The notes under the pieces were generated by a model. That model was not told where the DNA came from and made no database searches. It saw nothing but the letters and a program-made list of their open reading frames with translations. 64,000 nucleotides of DNA, taken from NCBI RefSeq assembly GCF_900104525.1, contig NZ_LT629711.1:806001-870000 (forward strand). The letters are read 5' to 3'. This document shows, in pieces, positions 18,836-25,435 of the stretch. Position 1 is the stretch's first letter, and each line of letters starts with the position of its first letter. The position numbers were made by a program, and so were the translations under genes. Origin of the DNA: Pedococcus dokdonensis (GTDB lineage: Bacteria; Actinomycetota; Actinomycetes; Actinomycetales; Dermatophilaceae).

Positions 18836-19645
18836 CTACGCGGCGTTCACGGTGAGCGAGCGAGCCGCGCTGACCGGTGCCGGGACGACGGCAGCCAGTC
18901 GTGCGATGACTCGCAGCTGTGCTCCGTCGCGGCTCCACGCCTGGTCGGACTGAGCGTTGAGTTCGGCGCGGAAGTCCTGCCGGACCACGCCGTAGCACCG
19001 GGTGGTGTCGGCCACGATCCCGTTGCCCGCCGCGAGGCTGGGCACGACCACTGCGCGGAGCCCGGCGATGGTCAGGTCCGCCCCGGTGTTGACTGGGCCG
19101 CTCGCCGTCTCGCGGGCCATCTCCTCGGCCCACATGGCCGGGGTGACGAACACCGTGTTGGGGTCACCCCCGGAGCCCATGATCTCTGCGGCGGCGGTGA
19201 TGACCGCAGCGCGCAGCGTGACGCCGGTGACGTTCGCGAGGGCGTCGTACACGCCATCCGGCTCCTCGGGCGAGGCTCCGCCGTAGAGGCACCCGGCGTC
19301 CACGGCGGGGCCCATGGAGCCCTTGATGGCGTCCCCGATGCCGGCCGCGAGGTCGAACGTGTTGTCGGCCAGCGACTCGTTCGACAGCAGGATGTTGCCG
19401 GCCATCTTGGCTGGCGCGACCACCGACGAGGAGTCGCCGGGCGTGACCTCGGGGATGACGCCGAGTTCGGCCACCCAGTCGAACCCTGTGGGGTCCACGG
19501 TGGGGAACGTGGCGGAGTTGCCGCTGATGTCGCGGCGGGTGAGCGAGTCGAAGAACCGAGCCCCGGAGAGGCCGCGATTGAGGATGGGGGCGAACACCTC
19601 GGTCGGGAAGGCGTTGCCGCTGAAAGAGGTTGTGCTGATAGGCAT
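18836..19645 (-). CDS. HK97-fold phage major capsid protein
   Basis: The 269-residue protein starts MPISTTSFSGNAFPTEVFAP. It follows the pattern of mature HK97 gp5-like capsid proteins: an N-arm, then ISGNSATFPTV and FDWVAELGVIPE (E-loop region), an SNESLADNTFDLAAGIGDAI spine helix, and an A-domain with VTPAMWAEEM and the TIAGLRAVVV..GVVRQDFRAEL strands. It lacks an N-terminal scaffold/delta domain, so no maturation protease would be required. It is the last gene of the leftward element operon. No portal or terminase accompanies it. The encapsulin alternative was judged unlikely because typical encapsulin N-terminal motifs are absent. Confidence 0.85.
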   Translation of the reverse strand: MPISTTSFSGNAFPTEVFAPILNRGLSGARFFDSLTRRDISGNSATFPTVDPTGFDWVAELGVIPEVTPGDSSSVVAPAKMAGNILLSNESLADNTFDLAAGIGDAIKGSMGPAVDAGCLYGGASPEEPDGVYDALANVTGVTLRAAVITAAAEIMGSGGDPNTVFVTPAMWAEEMARETASGPVNTGADLTIAGLRAVVVPSLAAGNGIVADTTRCYGVVRQDFRAELNAQSDQAWSRDGAQLRVIARLAAVVPAPVSAARSLTVNAA

Positions 19646-19738
19646 TTCGAGCCACCTGTGCATGACGAAGGTCTCGTCTGCACGCGGCTCGACGCTCGCG
19701 GCCTGACCGGGCGGCTCTAGGTCAGCACGGCCCTGGGC

Positions 19739-19945
19739 TCATTGTGCCCGCCGAGCGGACAGCCGGTCCACTTCCCGCGCCAGTTCTCGCGCCCGGTGTT
19801 GCACCTCGGCCCGGAGGCCGGGCTCGCTGGGCAGGAAGTCGGCCACGGCGCTGATGCCGCCCACGACGGACACGGCAGCCACCTCGACCAGGGCGCGCCG
19901 GTACCGGTCGCGCTGCTGCCTGTAGCGCTCGTCCCGCGCGGCCAT
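19739..19945 (-). CDS. Hypothetical protein of the element (68 aa)
   Basis: The product begins MAARDERYRQQRDRYRRAL, a basic helix. It has a moderately hydrophobic centre (VEVAAVSVVGGISAVADFL) and ends in a charged helix. Its ATG overlaps the stop of the 103-aa gene (TGATG), so it is translated in the same chain, 93 bases upstream of the capsid gene. In phages a small gene in this position can be a scaffold or head-decoration protein, but the sequence does not show this. Confidence 0.6.
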   Translation of the reverse strand: MAARDERYRQQRDRYRRALVEVAAVSVVGGISAVADFLPSEPGLRAEVQHRARELAREVDRLSARRAQ

Positions 19946-20256
19946 CACGCCTCGTCGCTGTCGTGGGTCACGAACTGCACCCCGAGGCCGACGAACGCCC
20001 GCTCGTCGGGGTCGAGCAGCGCGCTCATGACGCCGCTCATCACGGTGTCCCACGGCAGCCCACTTGCCCGGGCCACTTGGTCCGCGAGCAGGACGCCGAG
20101 CGCAAGCAGCGTCTCGCCCGAACGTCCCGTCGTGATGGCGTTCATGGCCTTGGTCGTCCCTTCCCGGTCGCCTCGCTGGTAGGCCACGACGGCTGCGCAG
20201 GCCGCTGTGAGGTCCGCCATGCGGGTCTCGACCGTCTGGTCGTTCGTGTTCGTCAT
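19945..20256 (-). CDS. Hypothetical protein of the element (103 aa)
   Basis: The 103-residue product (MTNTNDQTVETRMADLTAAC) is predicted to be all-helical, with a short hydrophobic stretch SGETLLALGVLLADQVARA and an acidic end. A strong AAGGAGAAG ribosome site precedes the ATG at 20256, even though it lies within the upstream gene. It overlaps neighbours by four bases upstream and one base downstream. No family was recognised. Confidence 0.65.
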   Translation of the reverse strand: MTNTNDQTVETRMADLTAACAAVVAYQRGDREGTTKAMNAITTGRSGETLLALGVLLADQVARASGLPWDTVMSGVMSALLDPDERAFVGLGVQFVTHDSDEA

Positions 20257-20534
20257 GCTCTTCTCCTTGTAGTGGGTCGTTGTGTTGCGTGGTGCCTGCG
20301 GATCGCGGCCTGTCGTGGGCCGCTGGCGTTGTGCTCGGTCGTCGCGATGCCCTCGTGCTGGCACATCGCCCGAAGGTCTGGTAGGTCGGTCGGGCGTACG
20401 AGGAACCCACGTCTCTTGCCGCACCAGAAGGCGGGAAAGCCGTGTGCTCGCAGCCAGCCGTAGCCTTCGGATCGGTCCATGACCAGCAGGGCGTATCGGC
20501 TCCGGGGCGTGGCGTAGAGGTGCACGTCGCTCAT
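20253..20534 (-). CDS. Hypothetical protein of the element (93 aa)
   Basis: The product begins MSDVHLYATPRSRYALLVMD and has an aromatic, basic core (GYGWLRAHGFPAFWCGKRRGFLV). Its histidine- and arginine-rich tail suggests nucleic-acid contact. It is coupled to both neighbours by 1- and 4-base overlaps. I do not recognise a family. It is most probably a small phage- or plasmid-type accessory protein. Confidence 0.6.
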   Translation of the reverse strand: MSDVHLYATPRSRYALLVMDRSEGYGWLRAHGFPAFWCGKRRGFLVRPTDLPDLRAMCQHEGIATTEHNASGPRQAAIRRHHATQRPTTRRRA

Positions 20535-21049
20535 CACGCGGGTGGCCCGGCCGCCCACGAAAATCTGGCGGTTTCCTCTCCCCGGTCTTCTAGGCGTAGT
20601 TCCGTAGTAGAGGTGACCCCGTCCCGAACCGGACCGACCCGTACCGGGTCACGCGGATGGTCACGGGGGTTGTCACGCCGTGACACCGGTCGTGACGGCT
20701 CCTCGTCCGGTAGCCCGGCAGCCTTCCTGCGCTTGCGTCGCTGACGCGTGGCGTCGTTTCGGCGTCGGGCTCGGATCACCTCAGGCTCTGGCTGGTGCTC
20801 CATGAGGGCCATGACGGTGTAGCCACCAGCGGCGGTCCGCCAGAAGCCGGTGGCGAGCAGCTCGACCACCGCCGCGTTCACGTCCTTGGACTCGCCGAAC
20901 CTGCGCACGTCGCGGTCGGTGATGAAGCCTCCGTTCTCGCGGCGCATGACCCAGCACAACGCCTCGACGTGGGTCCGGAAGGCGGCGTCGCTCAGGTCCA
21001 CCGAGGCGCACATGTCGGGGAACTCGTCAGGGATCTTCGCCCAGGTCAT
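20534..21049 (-). CDS. Phage replication-initiator-like winged-helix protein
   Basis: The 171-residue protein starts MTWAKIPDEFPDMCASVDLSDAAFRTHVEALCWVMRR. It continues with a winged-helix-like region through FITDRDVRRFGESKDVNAAVVELLATGFWRTAAGGYTV, and a very basic linker. This arrangement is typical of actinobacterial prophage replication or DnaD-like proteins that start MTWAKIDD. Function is inferred by pattern. It is the largest gene in the overlapping operon and probably supports autonomous replication of the excised element. Confidence 0.6.
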   Translation of the reverse strand: MTWAKIPDEFPDMCASVDLSDAAFRTHVEALCWVMRRENGGFITDRDVRRFGESKDVNAAVVELLATGFWRTAAGGYTVMALMEHQPEPEVIRARRRNDATRQRRKRRKAAGLPDEEPSRPVSRRDNPRDHPRDPVRVGPVRDGVTSTTELRLEDRGEETARFSWAAGPPA

Positions 21050-21285
21050 CCGCTGTCCCCATCGGTAATGGCCCCGAGCGGGTCGCGGCGACCGTCGTCC
21101 AGCGGAGGCAGCCGTCGAGCGGCCTGGTCGCGGCGTCGGTCCATGTCGAGCAGGGGTTCCGCCCACGCGAGCAGTGCCGCGTAGTAGTTGGCGTCCGTGG
21201 GGTCGAGTACCGTTGAGCCCGCAACGTCCTTGAGGGAGTTCTGGGGCCGCCTGTCCGGGGCGGCCCTTCTCATGCCCGTGCTCAT
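21046..21285 (-). CDS. Hypothetical protein of the element (79 aa)
   Basis: The product starts [20 protein letters not shown] and contains ANYYAALLAWAEPLLDMDRRRDQAARRLP, a charged helix. Its ATGA overlap with the replication-like gene couples the two. A start at the second methionine (21273) is possible. No family was recognised. Confidence 0.55.
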   Translation of the reverse strand: MSTGMRRAAPDRRPQNSLKDVAGSTVLDPTDANYYAALLAWAEPLLDMDRRRDQAARRLPPLDDGRRDPLGAITDGDSG

Positions 21286-21467
21286 GCCCCGGCCGCCTCG
21301 TCGTCGCGGAGCAGCGCCACCAGCCGGTCCAGCACCGCACCGTCCTGCACCGTTGGAGGAAGACCCTGGGCCGCCCGGGACTCGATGCAGCGACGACGAA
21401 TCTCCTCCGGACTGAGGCCGTGCGCCGGACCGGCCGGACCGTCGTACGGATACGCGGCCACGCTCAT
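21282..21467 (-). CDS. Hypothetical protein of the element (61 aa)
   Basis: The small protein MSVAAYPYDGPAGPAHGLSP ends in a helical region (EEIRRRCIESRAAQGLPP, then VLDRLVALLRDDEAAGA). It overlaps both neighbours by four bases. No function can be assigned. The coupled arrangement is the main support that it is translated. Confidence 0.55.
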   Translation of the reverse strand: MSVAAYPYDGPAGPAHGLSPEEIRRRCIESRAAQGLPPTVQDGAVLDRLVALLRDDEAAGA

Positions 21468-21658
21468 CGGCGGCCACCGCTCAGGTCGGGGAGGTCGAGG
21501 TCGGAGACCCTGACCAGTCGGGTCCTGCGGTCGAGCGGGTACGTCGGTAGAACGCCCTCACGGATGCGCCGACGAACGGTTTCCACCGAGCAGCCCAAGC
21601 GTGCTGCTGCCTCGGCGGGGGTCACGAACTCCCCGAGCGTGCTGTGCGGAGTCTGCAA
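21464..21658 (-). CDS. Helix-turn-helix excisionase/MerR-like DNA-binding protein
   Basis: The core TPAEAAARLGCSVETVRRRIREGVLPTYPLDRRTRLVRVSD is a classic excisionase-type (MerR-like) helix-turn-helix and wing. The TTG at 21658 is chosen because GGGAGG stands nine bases upstream and a consensus promoter lies at 21739-21767. A longer frame to TTG 21739 would start inside the -10 box. It is the first gene of the seven-gene operon and is a candidate regulator or recombination directionality factor (inference). Confidence 0.7.
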   Translation of the reverse strand: MQTPHSTLGEFVTPAEAAARLGCSVETVRRRIREGVLPTYPLDRRTRLVRVSDLDLPDLSGGRR

Positions 21659-21681
21659 CGCAGTCCACCTCCCATGCTTCG

Positions 21682-21704
21682 CAAGGCGTGTGAACCACGC
21701 CTTG
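21682..21704. promoter_or_regulatory. Stem-loop in the leader of the element operon
   Basis: Perfect 9-base arms CAAGGCGTG and CACGCCTTG flank a five-base spacer. It lies in the predicted leader of the helix-turn-helix gene, 24 bases before the TTG start. It could be an operator or an RNA structure affecting translation. Confidence 0.5.
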
Positions 21705-21716
21705 TCCCAAGGAGGT

Positions 21717-21731
21717 GTTGCGCTGCGCAAC
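21717..21731. promoter_or_regulatory. 15-bp palindrome at the predicted transcription start of the element operon
   Basis: GTTGCGC-T-GCGCAAC is a perfect odd palindrome lying immediately downstream of the -10 box at 21739-21744, where transcription should begin. This is the expected place for a repressor operator, perhaps for the helix-turn-helix product itself. Confidence 0.5.
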
Positions 21732-21738
21732 GGGCTCA

Positions 21739-21767
21739 ATGTTGCCCGTGGAGGTCATGACTGTCAA
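21739..21767 (-). promoter_or_regulatory. Consensus sigma-70 promoter for the seven-gene element operon
   Basis: On the minus strand a perfect TTGACA (-35, 21762-21767) is followed after 17 bases by CAACAT (-10, 21739-21744). A further small dyad GCCAA-CGAAA-TTGGC (21786-21800) lies upstream. No other clear -35/-10 pair was noticed in the element. Confidence 0.6.
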
Positions 21768-21864
21768 ACGCGAATCCTGAGTCGTGCCAACGAAATTGGC
21801 GGACACAGTCGGACACTGGCCGCCGGTTGCCGCAACGTGCCGCAGAATGCGGACGGCATACCAA

Positions 21865-22398
21865 CTAGTGAATGTGCCCCAGCCGGCACACGACGGCTGC
21901 CCGCGCCTTGGCCTCGGACATCGAGTCGTCGCCGGGCATGCGTCCGGCGCGTGAGCGCGCCGGACCAGCAGTTCGGTACTGGGCGTGCGAGGACAACCGC
22001 ACCAGCCCGTGCGCCGGGCCGAGCAGCACCACACCTAGCGGGCGGTCATCGGGGATGGTCGCCGCCAGTGCGAGCACCGGGGCGCGCCAGCGGGCAGCCC
22101 ATCGGCAGGCGTCGGGGTGGTCGTCGTGGTCGAGCACCAGCCCATGGGCGTCGTCGTCGGGTAGAGGTCGCGCGTCTCCCGGCAGACACCAAAGATGCCG
22201 ACCCAGCGCGTGGGCATCGCTCCTGTCATGGTCGTGCCAGCACTGCCGCCACAACTCGTCCGAGCGGTCGTGGCGTCGCACCGGGCAGGCCACCGCAGCG
22301 CACCGCACACAGCCCCCCAGCGGGTCGTGCAGCGGATCGGAGTGCTCCCTGGAGGGTTTCCCCCCGTCAGCGCCCCACAGCGGCTCCTGTCTCGTCAT
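21865..22398 (-). CDS. Hypothetical Cys/His-rich protein coupled to the serine recombinase
   Basis: The 177-residue frame starts MTRQEPLWGADGGKPSREHS with ATG overlapping the recombinase TGA by four bases, so translation would be coupled. It has CVRCAAVACPVRRHD and more cysteines and histidines (RQCWHDHD, WCLPGD) that could form a metal site. Nothing in it is recognised. A gene coupled behind a large serine recombinase is a natural candidate accessory factor or directionality factor, but an opposite-strand frame also exists here, so coding is not certain. Confidence 0.55.
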   Translation of the reverse strand: MTRQEPLWGADGGKPSREHSDPLHDPLGGCVRCAAVACPVRRHDRSDELWRQCWHDHDRSDAHALGRHLWCLPGDARPLPDDDAHGLVLDHDDHPDACRWAARWRAPVLALAATIPDDRPLGVVLLGPAHGLVRLSSHAQYRTAGPARSRAGRMPGDDSMSEAKARAAVVCRLGHIH

Positions 22399-23879
22399 GC
22401 GCGCCAGTCCGGCTCCGACACCCGGTCAGGATCGAATCGGTTCCGCCCGCGCACTGCCGGACCGACCGCCACAGAGGCCATCACAGCGCGAAGCATGGCC
22501 CGCTGTCGGTCCACCAGGCCCGAGCGTCCGGCCTCGTGCCAGCGGCGGTCCCATGCGTCCAGACCGCCCGACACCAGGGCCAGTGATTCCGCCCCGTCGC
22601 GCCGCGCGAGGTCCCGTCGCGCCGCATCGAGCCGAGCCGTCAGGGGCTCGCGCGCGGCCATCCACTCCGGGCGGGTGATCCTGCCCGCGCCATGATCCTC
22701 CGCCAGCGCCGCCAGATCAGTCTCCAGCGACGACACCAGGGCCACGGCCTCGTCCGCGTCGCCGCTGCCCGCGCGCAGGCGCTCGGCCACCCTGCCGTCC
22801 GCGATGGCGGCCCGCACCAGGTCGCGCACGTAGGTATCGAGTGCGTCCTGCTTGATACTCACGCTTCCGCAACCTCTGCCCACAGGCGGAGCCGTACAGG
22901 TGTAGTCGCGCAGGCCGTTGCGGGTCGGGCGACCGCGCAGCGGTGTGCCACACATGCCGCAGACCACCAGCCCGCCCGACAGCAGGTATGTGCGACCGGA
23001 GGCCTTGCGCGCCCGAGCGGGATCCGTCAGCGCTCGACGAAGCTGCTCCACCTGCTGGCGCGTGAGGATGCCCTTCCACTCCGCCTTGGCGACAAACTCG
23101 CCACCACGCCAGAGCGACCCGTGAGCGCCGTTGGTGCGACCCTCGGTGTGCTCGCGCCAGCCCGCCACCCGCGCACTCACCAGCACCCCGCGCAGGGTGC
23201 TCCGCGACCACTGCCCACCCCGCAGGCTGCTGATGCCGCGCGCGTTGAAGTCCTTCACCACCGACAGCAGAGCCTCACCGGCCATCACTCGGCGCGCGGC
23301 CTCGCGGATCACCGCAGCCTCTTCCGGGACCACCTCGATGGTGTGGGTGCCGTCGTCGTTGCGCCGCCCGGCGTACCCGTAGGTCCGCAGCGCCCCATGC
23401 ACCTTGCCCTGCTCCGCGCGCTCGCGCATGGCGCGCTGCACCCGCTCTCGCGTCGCCATTGATGCGTCGTTGGCGATCGTGACCCCCAGCCGCGCCATGG
23501 TGATGCCCTGCCGCGTGGACAGGTCGAACTCGCCCGCCTTGACCGTCGCCACCTTGACCTTCGTGCGCTCCACCAGCGCGATCAGCGCCTCCAGTTCGAC
23601 CGGACGACGGTGCAGGCGATCGTTGTGCCACGTGACGATGTAGTCCACCTCACCAGCCGTGACAGCCTCCACCAGCCGCCGGTAGGCGGGACGCTTTTTG
23701 CCCGAGAACGCCGACACGTCATTGTCCGTGAAGGTGTCCGTGGGGCCGTCGTGAACCAGCGACCACCCCTCGCGCGCGACCAGCGCGAGACAGTCCTCGC
23801 GCTGGCGCTGCACACCGGCCTCTTTGCCGCTGCGGTCGTCGCTGATCCGGCAGTACACCGCCGCCCTCTTCTGCCCCAT
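22395..23879 (-). CDS. Large serine recombinase (site-specific integrase of the element)
   Basis: The 494-residue protein begins MGQKRAAVYCRISDD with catalytic Ser13 in the resolvase domain. Active-site arginines lie in the QRQREDC and WHNDRLHRRP regions. A recombinase domain follows (residues about 165-290, GALRTYGYAGR..VARVAGWREH). Next is a zinc-ribbon with paired cysteines (VVCGMCGTPL, YTCTAPPVGRGC) and a coiled-coil C-terminus. It lies 54 bases inside the right att core, transcribed inward, as usual for serine-integrase elements. It catalyses attP x attB insertion at the DUF222 gene. Confidence 0.93.
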   Translation of the reverse strand: MGQKRAAVYCRISDDRSGKEAGVQRQREDCLALVAREGWSLVHDGPTDTFTDNDVSAFSGKKRPAYRRLVEAVTAGEVDYIVTWHNDRLHRRPVELEALIALVERTKVKVATVKAGEFDLSTRQGITMARLGVTIANDASMATRERVQRAMRERAEQGKVHGALRTYGYAGRRNDDGTHTIEVVPEEAAVIREAARRVMAGEALLSVVKDFNARGISSLRGGQWSRSTLRGVLVSARVAGWREHTEGRTNGAHGSLWRGGEFVAKAEWKGILTRQQVEQLRRALTDPARARKASGRTYLLSGGLVVCGMCGTPLRGRPTRNGLRDYTCTAPPVGRGCGSVSIKQDALDTYVRDLVRAAIADGRVAERLRAGSGDADEAVALVSSLETDLAALAEDHGAGRITRPEWMAAREPLTARLDAARRDLARRDGAESLALVSGGLDAWDRRWHEAGRSGLVDRQRAMLRAVMASVAVGPAVRGRNRFDPDRVSEPDWRA

Positions 23880-23917
23880 CTCCCTGCTCCTCTCGGTGAG
23901 TTCATCAAACCACTCTC

Positions 23918-23950
23918 CGAGGTTATGTGCTGGGCGTCGGTCCATTGCGG
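23918..23950. other. Right attachment junction of the integrative element
   Basis: Read on the minus strand, host sequence GGACCGACGCC meets CA and then element sequence GCACATAACCTC. The core is at 23933-23934 on the plus strand. Combining both element halves gives TATGTGC-CA-GCACATA, a perfect 7-bp inverted repeat around a non-palindromic dinucleotide. Combining both host halves gives the in-frame consensus of the target gene. Confidence 0.85.
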
Positions 23951-25228
23951 GGGTTTGCTGCAGCCGGGAAAGGTGCAGCCGCTGTCGCGCAGCCACAGGT
24001 GCCGGACCTGGGTTGGGGTGAACAGCCGGACGGCGCTTCCGTGGTCGAGGATCTGCGTGGCGGAGCCGAGGACCATCGGGATCACCTCGGCGTCGCAGGC
24101 GAGCCGGCGGATGGTGTCGCCGGTGAGCAGCTCGCCCGACAGCGTGCGTCCTGATTCGCGGGTCTGCTGGGTGAGTCTGGCCAGGTCGGTGGTGACGACG
24201 AGCTGGGTCTTGGCCTGTCGGGGTGTCCCGTCGGGCGCGGCTGCCGCCCGGGCGAGCAGGTCGAGCAGGGCGTCGGCGCGGCGCGCGGCGGGGGTGCGGG
24301 GGTCGGGGGCCCCGGTCGCCTCGTCGGGCATGGGTTTGGCGAGGGCGTCGACGGCGGTGTCGAGGATCGCGGCGCCTTCTTCGTCGAGGAGCAGGGTGTA
24401 GCGGGACATCCCGAGTGGCCCGGGGCCCTTGACGAGGGAGCGGTGCGCGCGGCGGACGTCGGCGTCGTGCTCGGTGGCCGCGTCGGGCCGGAGCTGGTCG
24501 GCCGCATGGCGAAGGGCGGTGGCAAGGCCGCGTTCGGACAGGGCCCGGGGTCCACGGGCGGCACGCAGGGTGATGGTGGTCAGCTCGGCGAGGTGCTCGG
24601 GCTCGGCCAGCCCCCGCACGGAGCGGTGGAACCGGATGATCTGTGCGGCCTTGCCCAGCTCCAACGCCCCCGTGCCGACGTCCGGACCGTGGTCCTCGGC
24701 CTGGCTGGTGGTGTCGGTCCCGCCCGGGTCGTCGCTGTCCGCGTCGCCCGCATCCGAGACGTCCATGCCATCCGCGGCATCGACCGCGGCGCCGTGCTCG
24801 TCGGTCGCACGGCAGGGCTGAGCTGCCTCGATGACGGCGTCGACGACATCGCCCAGGCGGGCGTCACCGACAGCCCCATCGAGGGCGCCGGTGTCGGCTG
24901 CTGCGCTGGCGACGGCGTCGAGGTCGGTCAGGGTCCTGGTCGGCAGCTGAGGGGCGTGGGCCCTCGCCCAGTCGACCGGCCCCCAGCCGTCACCGGTGCC
25001 CAGCCCGCGTCGCTTGGCCTCCGCCAGCACCGCGACCAGCCCGGCGTCGACGCTCCCGCGCAACCGGGCCAGGACCGCGAACGCCTGCGTGACCTCGCCG
25101 TCGCTGAGCGCCCAGAGTCGCTCCTGGCCCGAGTCCGCGAGCGCGTCGAATGCCACGGTGGCCGCGCCCAGGACCGGTCGGGCAGGCGGTGGATCAGCCT
25201 GCCAGCTCGGGTCGGGTGCAATGGCCAT
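23933..25228 (-). pseudogene. N-terminal part of DUF222/HNH endonuclease gene, truncated by element insertion
   Basis: From MAIAPDPSWQADPPPARPVLG the frame runs through the DUF222 domain (residues about 20-350: ELGKAAQIIRFHR, SRYTLLLDEEGAAILDTAV). It ends in the start of the HNH region (LWLRDSGCTFPGCSKPPQWTDA), where host sequence stops at the att core. Read-through into the element continues the frame to 23582 with unrelated residues. The C-terminal 90 residues are at 15676-15942. The 13E12/DUF222 family is abundant in actinobacteria and its function is poorly known. Confidence 0.92.
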
Positions 25229-25435
25229 GGGTCAAACCTAGGAGCCGGCACTGACAGCGCAGCCTGAGAGCAGCTTCACGAATCGCGTTGCTGTGCATGA
25301 CGTTTCATCCGACCGTGGCCTGTGGACAACTGAGTCGACAACGGCGCCGATACGGCACCTGCACGAGGCCGAGCGGGTCGCGGTGCGCTCACGTCCAGGT
25401 GACGCGCCGGCGTCGAGCCGGCCACGCCGCATACC

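Larger units (their letters stand above)
15941..23934. mobile_element. Capsid-encoding integrative element of about 8.0 kb (phage-satellite-like)
   Basis: The element lies inside a DUF222/HNH gene and is bounded by CA core dinucleotides at 15941-15942 and 23933-23934. It carries a serine recombinase at the right edge and an overlapping seven-gene operon that includes a helix-turn-helix gene and a replication-like gene. It also has one HK97-type capsid gene, and on the opposite strand four cargo genes including an HD dGTPase. No terminase, portal, protease, tail or lysis gene is visible, so it is not a complete prophage. The cargo arm is visibly less GC-rich than the host. It resembles a phage satellite or plasmid-like island that would borrow packaging from a helper (inference). 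Confidence 0.9.

Noticed and set aside
18836-19645. Encapsulin nanocompartment instead of phage capsid
   Set aside because: The N-terminal encapsulin motif and any cargo enzyme gene are missing, and the operon context is recombinase plus replication-like genes, so a phage capsid is more likely.
21656-21739. Longer helix-turn-helix protein starting at TTG 21739
   Set aside because: That codon lies within the predicted -10 box and has no ribosome site, whereas TTG 21658 has GGGAGG at proper distance.
21872-22678. Plus-strand frame opposite the recombinase end and the Cys/His-rich gene
   Set aside because: Ser/Arg/Pro-rich shadow composition, and it overlaps the recombinase gene, which is certain. 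It was kept only as a caution on the coding status of 21865-22398.
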